Assembly: GCA_937875885.1 (NCBI GenBank)
Contig: CALEIO010000002.1
Location: 1 to 8,338, forward strand
Length of the DNA: 8,338 bases
DNA from: an uncultured Clostridia bacterium
Lineage (GTDB): Bacteria; Bacillota; Clostridia; Oscillospirales; Acutalibacteraceae
Reading direction: 5' to 3'
Shown: positions 1-5,059 of the stretch, one piece after another
Position numbering within the stretch: position 1 is the first letter of the stretch
How the letters are laid out: each line of letters opens with the position of its first letter
Position numbers and translations under genes: made by a program
The notes under the pieces: model-generated
What the model saw: the letters and a program-made list of their open reading frames with translations, nothing else
Told to the model about the DNA's origin: nothing
Database searches by the model: none

Positions 1-148
1 TGGCCAGCATGGCCGCCAGCAGTTCGTCCCGGCTGTGGCTTTCGTACAGACCGATCATATCATAGGCCACCTCGTCCACCACGTGAACGGAGCCGGAGCA
101 AACGTCCAGCACAATGTTGTATCCGCCAAGTTTATACTGATGTATCAT
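1..148 (-). CDS. scfB: SCIFF peptide maturase (radical SAM, thioether-forming), N-terminal fragment
   Basis: Partial gene: the first 49 codons are visible and the rest lies beyond the left edge. The protein begins MIHQYKLGGYNIVLDVCSGS and continues VHVVDEVAYDMIGLYESHSR, the conserved opening of the family of radical SAM/SPASM enzymes that install Cys-to-alpha/beta/gamma-carbon thioether links in SCIFF peptides (CteB of Clostridium thermocellum is the characterised member). The N-terminal part of such enzymes holds the peptide-recognition region; the CxxxCxxC iron-sulfur motif is not reached here. The ATG at 146-148 is supported by a TGAGGT ribosome site at 155-160, 6 nt upstream. It sits 64 bp downstream of scfA, behind a hairpin terminator. 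G+C is about 59%, well above the transporter gene to the right. Identification rests on the N-terminus plus the adjacent precursor, which together are strong. Confidence 0.9.
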   Translation of the reverse strand, partial: MIHQYKLGGYNIVLDVCSGSVHVVDEVAYDMIGLYESHSRDELLAAMLA

Positions 149-154
149 ATCTGT

Positions 155-160
155 ACCTCA
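155..160 (-). promoter_or_regulatory. Ribosome binding site of scfB
   Basis: TGAGGT on the minus strand, 6 nt before the scfB ATG. It lies downstream of the intergenic hairpin, so transcripts that read through the hairpin carry a normal translation start for the maturase. Confidence 0.6.
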
Positions 161-172
161 AATAATATAGAA

Positions 173-200
173 TAAAAATGCCGCCTTTTTCAGGCGGCAT
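173..200 (-). terminator. Intergenic terminator/attenuator between scfA and scfB
   Basis: A perfect 8-bp stem, ATGCCGCC (178-185) pairing with GGCGGCAT (193-200), encloses a 7-nt loop. Read on the minus strand it is followed by TTTTTATT, the layout of an intrinsic terminator. It begins 12 bp after the scfA stop and ends 25 bp before the scfB start. No promoter was seen between it and scfB, so it probably acts as a partial terminator that favours precursor over maturase mRNA, or as a 3'-end stabiliser of the scfA transcript. Partial readthrough is inferred. Confidence 0.8.
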
Positions 201-212
201 TTAAGACTGCAA

Positions 213-365
213 TTACTTGCTCTCGTTGTGGTTCTCGCACTCCTGGTTAGCGATACCGCAGCTTGTTTTACATGCGGACTGGCAGGATGTCTGGCACTCG
301 CCGCAGCCGCCGTTCTTTGCGCTTTCGCAGAGATTGCGGGTCTCAATTGTCTTAATATGTTCCAT
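213..365 (-). CDS. scfA: SCIFF ranthipeptide precursor (six cysteines in forty-five)
   Basis: A 50-residue peptide starting MEHIKTIETRNL, with core GECQTSCQSACKTSCGIANQ (residues 22-41) and ending in a Glu/Asn-rich tail. This is the strongly conserved SCIFF signature, the substrate of the adjacent radical SAM maturase, which makes Cys-derived thioether cross-links. Cysteines are at 13, 21, 24, 28, 32, 36 and 43, one more than the canonical six; C13 lies at the leader/core border. The leader IKTI..RNL is the usual maturase-binding segment. The ATG is supported by a GGAGGT ribosome site at 373-378, 7 nt upstream. The residue after CKTSC is Gly37 rather than the Thr common in relatives. The role of mature SCIFF peptides is uncertain; quorum-type regulation has been proposed in some clostridia. 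No dedicated protease or transporter gene is visible beside it. Confidence 0.95.
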   Translation of the reverse strand: MEHIKTIETRNLCESAKNGGCGECQTSCQSACKTSCGIANQECENHNESK

Positions 366-395
366 GATAGAAACCTCCATCAAATATTTGTAAAA

Positions 396-424
396 ATTTT
401 ATCACGTTTTTTTATTAAAGTCAA
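396..424 (-). promoter_or_regulatory. Sigma-A promoter of scfA
   Basis: On the minus strand, TTGACT (419-424) is followed after exactly 17 bp by TAAAAT (396-401), which is preceded by TGA, giving an extended -10 element. Predicted start is near 389, leaving a leader of about 24 nt with the GGAGGT ribosome site. This gives scfA a promoter of its own, independent of the transporter gene upstream. Confidence 0.78.
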
Positions 425-439
425 TAGATATATTGACTT
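418..439. repeat. Perfect 9-bp inverted repeat over the scfA -35 box
   Basis: AAGTCAATA (418-426) and TATTGACTT (431-439) are perfect reverse complements separated by GATA. The left arm contains the -35 hexamer of the scfA promoter. No T-run follows in either direction, so it is not a convincing terminator for the symporter gene that ends at 448. The symmetry and position suit a binding site for a dimeric regulator, but the protein is unknown. Confidence 0.6.
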
Positions 440-447
440 GTAGTGAG

Positions 448-1896
448 TTACTTGTTCTTCTTTTTGAAAATAAAAGAGCGGAAAAGTATCAGGTTCATCA
501 CTAAAAAGTAAACTGCAAGGATTATCATTGTAGCAAGAGGCATTTTTGGAGCGATAGGCGCAATAAGCATCAGAGGGAATCCCATTGCAATAGCAGGGAA
601 GTTCTGATATACCATATTGTCAGCTGCGGGGGTTCTGAACTGACCGTCGATTTCTCTGAGCAGAATAACACCTGTACTTGCTGTGCCTGTAAGCATACCG
701 TACATCATAACAAACTGTTCGTTTTCGTAATCTTTGAACAGAAGTCTTGCTACCAGGCGGTTGTACCAGTATGTGGAGAAGAGTCCTGCAACACCCAGAA
801 TGAGAAGAATTCCCCAGTAGTCTTTGAGGAAGCTCAGACGGATTGCAGCAATACCTGCCACAACCATAACATCAAAGAAGAAGTTGCTTACTCTTGTCAT
901 CAGAAAGTCGTTGATGTACTGTCTGTTAATAATCTTTTTGATTCTCAGCTTGTTTACTACAACTCTTACGATGGTTGCAGAGAGTACACCCAAAAGGAAG
1001 TTGAAGCCGTAAACAGTAGCTTTCATACCGGGCAGAAGCAGGCCTAAACCATACATCATAAGGTATGTGAGCAGATAAGCAAAAACAACAAATGCAATCT
1101 GAACAGTGAGTTTATCCATACTGCCCTGCATAGGAATTTCGTTGTCACCCTCTACATTCTTTGCTTTTTCTGTAGAGTCATCTGCATAGGTGAGGGTGAT
1201 TTTGCCTTTTCTTCTGAGGATGTTAAGGTGAACAACACCGCCCAGAGAAGCGCTCAGAAAGCCCAGAGCCGCAATGGTAAGACCGAAAGCCTTGCCACCT
1301 GTAAAGCCAAAGTCATTCTCGTAAATGTTGCCGTAGTTCATTGCCTGACCTGTACCCTGACCGAAGCCGAAGGGAAGCAGGACGCCTGAAGCGGGGAAAA
1401 AGCTTGTTACAAAAAGTGCAGCAATAAGGGTGATTCCCAGACCTACCATTCCCTGCAAAAGATAAGTGGATACGGTGGTAACACCTGTGTTGAGAATTTC
1501 TGTGGTACGTTTTTTTGAAAGCTTGCCCCCTGAGCTTTTGAAGGTAGATGCCACAAAGCCCAGTGCAAGAGCGTGGTATGTAATTGTTTCCAGAGTTTCC
1601 ATTCCTCTTGAACCGAAGAATGTTGTGTCAAATATTGGGGTGCCTGTAAAACCTTCGTAAACAGATGAGACAATCAGGAGGATTACTCCGCCCAGTACAG
1701 AGGTGGGAATAAGGGAATACTTGAGGAATCCCACAGAGCGCTTGATCATATTTGCTACAAGCATACTCAAGAGCAGGGCTGCAATGATGTTTACAAAACC
1801 CCATACACTGCTGTCCCAGAAATTTGTTGATTGGACTGCTTGTGTGATGGTTTCTGCACCTGTTGTGATGGTGTTAGAGTCCAAGGAAGTTGTCAT
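448..1896 (-). CDS. Sodium/glutamate symporter-like membrane protein (ESS/GltS family)
   Basis: A 482-residue polytopic membrane protein. Hydrophobic segments cover about 31-50, 61-80, 106-118, 138-167, 203-226, 265-290, 294-315, 342-376 and 431-475, with a charged loop at about 227-262 between two halves. Each half has a Gly-rich motif of the ESS family: GFGQGTGQA (177-185) and MYGMLTGTASTG (398-409), matching the inverted-repeat reentrant regions thought to bind Na+ and dicarboxylate/glutamate. It is longer than E. coli GltS (about 400), so the exact substrate is uncertain. The ATG at 1896 is chosen because AGGGA at 1904-1908 precedes it by 7 nt; an in-frame ATG at 1911 has only AT-rich sequence upstream. 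The gene overlaps the acyltransferase upstream by 23 bp, so the two are probably translationally coupled. No terminator is evident after its stop. Confidence 0.82.
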   Translation of the reverse strand: MTTSLDSNTITTGAETITQAVQSTNFWDSSVWGFVNIIAALLLSMLVANMIKRSVGFLKYSLIPTSVLGGVILLIVSSVYEGFTGTPIFDTTFFGSRGMETLETITYHALALGFVASTFKSSGGKLSKKRTTEILNTGVTTVSTYLLQGMVGLGITLIAALFVTSFFPASGVLLPFGFGQGTGQAMNYGNIYENDFGFTGGKAFGLTIAALGFLSASLGGVVHLNILRRKGKITLTYADDSTEKAKNVEGDNEIPMQGSMDKLTVQIAFVVFAYLLTYLMMYGLGLLLPGMKATVYGFNFLLGVLSATIVRVVVNKLRIKKIINRQYINDFLMTRVSNFFFDVMVVAGIAAIRLSFLKDYWGILLILGVAGLFSTYWYNRLVARLLFKDYENEQFVMMYGMLTGTASTGVILLREIDGQFRTPAADNMVYQNFPAIAMGFPLMLIAPIAPKMPLATMIILAVYFLVMNLILFRSFIFKKKNK

Positions 1897-3097
1897 CAGC
1901 GTTTCCCTCATTTATATTTTTATTTCTGTGATAAATGTTTACGTACTTAAGGGCGTTGAATCGTTTGCTTCCCTTAAGCTGATAAACATTATCATTGTAA
2001 TATATATTCAGCTTGTTTTTGCCCAGAACAACTACAGAGGATGTATCCTCAAAAGGAATTCCCATTGCAAGACCTTTGTTGTCTGTAATTGTAATCTTGT
2101 TGCCGTAAAGCTCTATTCTGCAATTTTTAGCAAGAGCCTTTTTGTTTTTGTACAGGATTACTTTAGAAAGTTTTGCTGTATCTGTGTAGAGAGGTTTGTC
2201 TGTGAATTCTCTTGTATCAAGTTTGTTTATAAAGTCACATTGGTAGTTGTACCAATGGGTGGTATGTTCAAAGGGAAAGTCAAATCCTACACCCTCCAGT
2301 TTAAGGTTAGATGTGTAACGGATCTGCTTTTTGCATTTTTTACATTCAATGATGTCGTTATGACTTTCAAATTCTGAAAGTCCGCAGTAAGGACACACAT
2401 ACATTGCGCGCTCAAGGTATTCAGCAGATTTTTTGTGAACAAATTCGCTCTCAAGTTCGCAATCGTTCTGATAAAGCTCTTTGCAGATAAGCTCATTAAG
2501 GGCTGATTCGGACATATCTTTGTAGTCTTCAGGTTCCATAATTCTGGACACAAAGCCACGCATTTTGCCTTTTCTCACCACATCGCTCCATCTGGGATGG
2601 ATTCCATATCCGCCCTCTATGCGGTAAAAAGCAAGGGGGAGAGAAAGTTTCTTGATGAGTTTTGCAATTGCAGGATTCATATATACATTCTCGCCTGAAT
2701 ATGTACGGTTCCCTTCGGGCGCAAGAGCAATGCTGCCACCCTCTTTTGCAACGCGCATACAGTTGAGAATTGCGTGAACGTCGGTGGTCTGTTTCTTTAT
2801 GGGAATCGGAGCAACTAAAAAAGTAAGAAGCTTGGAGATGAATCCGTTTGAAAAAAGATCTTCACTTGCAAGATAATAAACAGTGCTGGAAAATCCCATA
2901 CCAAGAAAGAACTGATCAAAACCTGTCTGATGATTCATAAGAATAAGAAACTGGCGCTTCTCGCGGATTTTATTTTCTAAACGAAAACCGTATTTGATTC
3001 TGCAGTAAGGATAAAGCACAGCGTAAGCTGCATTACGGACAATTCTGTGTCTGAGTTTTATCCATTTTTTCTTTTTTTTCTTTTTTTGTTCGCCCAT
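1874..3097 (-). CDS. PlsC-type acyltransferase with C-terminal zinc ribbon and PH-like region
   Basis: 407 residues. An N-terminal Lys run (5-11) and basic stretch lead into a 1-acylglycerol-3-phosphate acyltransferase fold: NHQTGFD (55-61) is the catalytic HX4D motif (H56, D61) and PEGNRT (127-132) the substrate-binding block resembling FPEGTR. It probably acylates a lysophospholipid or related acceptor at the inner membrane face; the substrate is unproven. After the catalytic domain, CPYC (235-238) and CKKC (252-255) form a zinc-ribbon-like four-Cys site, and residues 311-390 look like a beta-rich PH/GRAM-type domain. The typical PlsC length is about 200-250, so the second half is an accessory extension. 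The ATG at 3097 is preferred over 3112 because GAGGGGTGG (3102-3110) precedes it and a TATAAT at 3121-3126 would leave 3112 almost no leader. It overlaps the symporter gene downstream. Confidence 0.85.
   Translation of the reverse strand: MGEQKKKKKKKWIKLRHRIVRNAAYAVLYPYCRIKYGFRLENKIREKRQFLILMNHQTGFDQFFLGMGFSSTVYYLASEDLFSNGFISKLLTFLVAPIPIKKQTTDVHAILNCMRVAKEGGSIALAPEGNRTYSGENVYMNPAIAKLIKKLSLPLAFYRIEGGYGIHPRWSDVVRKGKMRGFVSRIMEPEDYKDMSESALNELICKELYQNDCELESEFVHKKSAEYLERAMYVCPYCGLSEFESHNDIIECKKCKKQIRYTSNLKLEGVGFDFPFEHTTHWYNYQCDFINKLDTREFTDKPLYTDTAKLSKVILYKNKKALAKNCRIELYGNKITITDNKGLAMGIPFEDTSSVVVLGKNKLNIYYNDNVYQLKGSKRFNALKYVNIYHRNKNINEGNADDNFLGL
1904..1908 (-). promoter_or_regulatory. Ribosome binding site that decides the symporter start
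   Basis: AGGGA lies 7 nt before the ATG at 1896 and within the coding region of the upstream acyltransferase gene. The alternative ATG at 1911 would overlap this site and lacks one of its own. Confidence 0.6.
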
Positions 3098-3101
3098 TTT
3101 A

Positions 3102-3110
3102 CCACCCCTC
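3102..3110 (-). promoter_or_regulatory. Ribosome binding site that decides the acyltransferase start
   Basis: GAGGGGTGG on the minus strand, 4 nt before the ATG at 3097. It lies just inside the alternative ATG at 3112, which has no ribosome site upstream, so the shorter protein is favoured. Confidence 0.6.
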
Positions 3111-3120
3111 ATTCGTGAAT

Positions 3121-3195
3121 ATTATAGTGAATCAAAGAAAGATGTTGTCTTGTCAACAATCAATTAATTATACCATATAATAATGATAATTTCTA
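3121..3195 (-). promoter_or_regulatory. Promoter region of the acyltransferase-symporter operon
   Basis: Two candidate -10 boxes are visible on the minus strand. One is TGGTATAAT (3167-3175), a perfect extended -10 with a weak -35 (TAGAAA, 3190-3195) at 17 bp. The other is TATAAT (3121-3126), closer to the gene, with no good -35 at normal spacing; TTGACA at 3151-3156 lies 24 bp away. The first would give a leader of about 60 nt containing a small inverted repeat (TGTTG 3143-3147 and CAACA 3154-3158). Which box is used cannot be settled from sequence. Confidence 0.5.
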
Positions 3196-3225
3196 TATTA
3201 GTTACAAAATATTCATAAAATAAAC

Positions 3226-3253
3226 AGAAAAAGCCACGCCGGAGCATGGCTTT
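3226..3253 (-). terminator. Terminator of the DUF2156-GNAT operon
   Basis: On the minus strand AAAGCCATGC pairs with GCGTGGCTTT (one G-T wobble) around a TCCG loop, followed by TTTTTCTG. The first stem bases overlap the GNAT stop codon, so termination follows directly after translation ends. Confidence 0.82.
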
Positions 3254-4013
3254 AGTCAAAGGCAAAACCGAAATAAGATGGTGCGGTGGGGGATGAATCC
3301 TCAAAAGACAGATGCATTGCAAAAGGACGTGAGTCACCCTTTGTGCGGAATGTGCCCACTGTGCAGTTGAGTGTTGCAAGGATTTTTGTGCTGTTTTCGG
3401 TATTTCCCAGAATTTCTGCACAAATCAGTTTTCCGTTGTCCTTGAATGCAGTAAGAATAAAATCTTCTCCTGCATAAAACTGCGAATAAGCGCCGAGAAA
3501 ATCCAGATTTTCATTTTCCTGCAAAACAGAATTTTCGGGGAGATATTTTTTGCGGAGCGAGCAGAATTCTTCTTTTGTTATTTCTTTAAGAGGTAGGGTT
3601 TTGTCTGCAGTTTCACAGGTGTATTCACATATATAACTGCAGGTTTTGTATCCCATAGTCTCGTAAAACTTAAAGAGAGAGTCACTTCCGGGCACAAGTA
3701 TTGCACCTGCATATCCCATAGCTTTGAGGAGGTTGTGGGTGTCATTCATAAGAAGATGGCAAAGACCTTTACCCCGATGAGATTTTGCAGTTGCTACTGC
3801 ATAAATGTATGCTATTTTTTTGCTGTGCCATTGGCAATCAAAAATATACAAAGCGGCAACAGCAATGTTGTTTTCTGTAATGCAGCGGCATCTGTGTTGT
3901 GCAAAGGCTTTTGAAAAAAACATATCAAGAAAAGCATCTGTGTCGCCAAAAGCTTCTTTCCAGAGTTGGCGCAAAGAGGTGCTATGTTCAGGTTTTGGAT
4001 AATCAACAGTCAT
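3252..4013 (-). CDS. GNAT family N-acetyltransferase
   Basis: 253 residues. The GNAT acetyl-CoA-binding motif A is at about 69-90: a beta strand (YIYAVAT), then HRGKGLCHLLM, where R80-G-K-G83 forms the pyrophosphate-binding turn. The usual final Gly/Ala of RxxGxG/A is Cys85 here. Motif B follows as LFKFYETMGYK (113-123), with the common F-Y-x-x-x-G-Y/F pattern. The remaining ~120 residues form a second, substrate-side half that I do not recognise. The family transfers acetyl from acetyl-CoA to an amine; the acceptor is unknown. The ATG is supported by GGAGG ending 6 nt upstream. It starts 1 nt after the stop of the DUF2156 gene and is clearly its operon partner, and a terminator directly follows. 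Confidence 0.85.
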   Translation of the reverse strand: MTVDYPKPEHSTSLRQLWKEAFGDTDAFLDMFFSKAFAQHRCRCITENNIAVAALYIFDCQWHSKKIAYIYAVATAKSHRGKGLCHLLMNDTHNLLKAMGYAGAILVPGSDSLFKFYETMGYKTCSYICEYTCETADKTLPLKEITKEEFCSLRKKYLPENSVLQENENLDFLGAYSQFYAGEDFILTAFKDNGKLICAEILGNTENSTKILATLNCTVGTFRTKGDSRPFAMHLSFEDSSPTAPSYFGFAFD

Positions 4014-4014
4014 C

Positions 4015-4914
4015 TTAAGCCTCCAGAGGAAATGCCATAAACTTCTGAATCAGGTGATGGGGACGATAGCTTTCTTTTGCTTTTCGCAGTCCCTCAAGCC
4101 CCATATCCTCTTCACGGTTGAGAAATAACAGCTCGGGATGGTTAGCTTTGAGATACTTTGCAAATTCATTGTTTATTGCGGCGTAGGCACCCTGAATGTT
4201 GTCAGAAGCTTTTTCAAAGTGCACATCAAATGTGTCTTCAGAAATTCTACTTCCCATTGTAAATCCCAGAATTTCGTCTTCATTTTTCAGCAGTAATCCC
4301 TCCAAAGAAAGGGATTCAAAATTTATTAAAGCCTTATGCAGGGCAATCTGCTCCATATCGTAGTCGCTTATAGGATTTACAGAGAGCTTTTCTTTGTACC
4401 AGTCAGCGGCAAAATCTTTTACAAGTCCGATGTTTTCTGTGGTTATGGTTTCTGTGCTGTAGCCGGGGACTGTATCTCTAAAACGATGGAGATGGTTTCT
4501 TTTGCTGTGATATTTTCTGCCTGCAAGGTCGCACAGGTCATTGATATCGTAAATATAGTCAAAGCTGTCCCTTGCTTCCATAAAGCGGAATTTGTCTGGG
4601 TAGAGGTTTTGCAGAATATCTTTGTTTTCAGCATATACGCCCATAAAAATGCACGGGATGTTTCTTTCCTTTGCATCCTGCATAATTGCATCAAGCACAG
4701 CTTTTTTGTCACCTGAGCCTACAGGGAAGGCATAGGAAATATGTCCGCCGTAGTAAGAAAGGCGGACAAGGTGGTTTTCTACCACTGCAATATTCTGTTG
4801 TCCCCACATCACAAGATTTGCAAAGGTGTACTCGCAGCCGCGCTCTCTTTTGTCAGAGAAAAAGCTAAGATAGAATTCTTTGTCCTGTGGTGTTGCCTGC
4901 TTGAAATCAATCAT
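4015..4914 (-). CDS. DUF2156 protein (phosphatidylglycerol lysyltransferase C-terminal-like domain)
   Basis: 299 residues, no membrane segments. The sequence matches the stand-alone soluble form of the domain found at the C-terminus of MprF-type aminoacyl-lipid synthases, which has a tandem GNAT-like fold. Visible markers are GRKYHSKRNHLHRF (132-145) and NREEDMGLEGLRKAKESYRP (266-285), the conserved C-terminal block of this family. Full MprF proteins transfer lysine or alanine from charged tRNA to phosphatidylglycerol. This short form has no membrane flippase, and its acceptor and donor are not known, so a lipid-modification role is only a guess. The ATG is supported by AGAGG 6 nt upstream. 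It is first gene of a two-gene operon with the GNAT protein, driven by a consensus promoter. Confidence 0.86.
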   Translation of the reverse strand: MIDFKQATPQDKEFYLSFFSDKRERGCEYTFANLVMWGQQNIAVVENHLVRLSYYGGHISYAFPVGSGDKKAVLDAIMQDAKERNIPCIFMGVYAENKDILQNLYPDKFRFMEARDSFDYIYDINDLCDLAGRKYHSKRNHLHRFRDTVPGYSTETITTENIGLVKDFAADWYKEKLSVNPISDYDMEQIALHKALINFESLSLEGLLLKNEDEILGFTMGSRISEDTFDVHFEKASDNIQGAYAAINNEFAKYLKANHPELLFLNREEDMGLEGLRKAKESYRPHHLIQKFMAFPLEA

Positions 4915-4944
4915 AAAAAACCTCTGAATTCAGTGTATGCAATA

Positions 4945-4973
4945 ATTATATATTCCGCTGTGATGCTTGTCAA
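4945..4973 (-). promoter_or_regulatory. Consensus sigma-A promoter of the DUF2156-GNAT operon
   Basis: On the minus strand TTGACA (4968-4973) and TATAAT (4945-4950) are both perfect and separated by 17 bp. Predicted start is near 4938, giving a leader of about 24 nt. This is a full consensus match, suggesting strong constitutive transcription unless repressed. Confidence 0.9.
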
Positions 4974-5009
4974 ATAACGAAAATAACTCCCCTATGCAGG
5001 GGAGTTATT
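4974..5009 (-). terminator. Terminator of the aldo/keto reductase gene
   Basis: A perfect 11-bp stem (AATAACTCCCC at 4982-4992, GGGGAGTTATT at 4999-5009) with a 6-nt loop is followed on the minus strand by a T-rich tail ending at the -35 box of the next operon. It lies 50 bp after the reductase stop and insulates the two units. Confidence 0.85.
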
Positions 5010-5059
5010 ATTATGTGCAAAATTTATTGCTTTTATTTTTGTAAAGATTTGTTATGAGA

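Noticed and set aside
158..346. Minus-strand frame overlapping scfA in another frame
   Set aside because: It includes the intergenic hairpin and lacks a ribosome site; its low-complexity Arg/Ala/Ser content is typical of a shadow frame.
228..443. Plus-strand open frame opposite scfA
   Set aside because: It is the antisense of the SCIFF gene. The minus-strand peptide matches a known family exactly and has a promoter and ribosome site.
1894..1911. Upstream ATG (1911) as the symporter start
   Set aside because: No ribosome site before it, and the AGGGA that fits the ATG at 1896 would fall inside the coding region.
1703..2377. 224-codon plus-strand frame
   Set aside because: It runs opposite two well-supported genes, has no ribosome site or family signature, and has hydrophobic/Val-rich composition expected of an antisense frame.
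3151..3156. TTGACA on the minus strand as -35 for TATAAT at 3121-3126
   Set aside because: The spacing is 24 bp, far outside the 16-18 bp range, so this pairing is unlikely.
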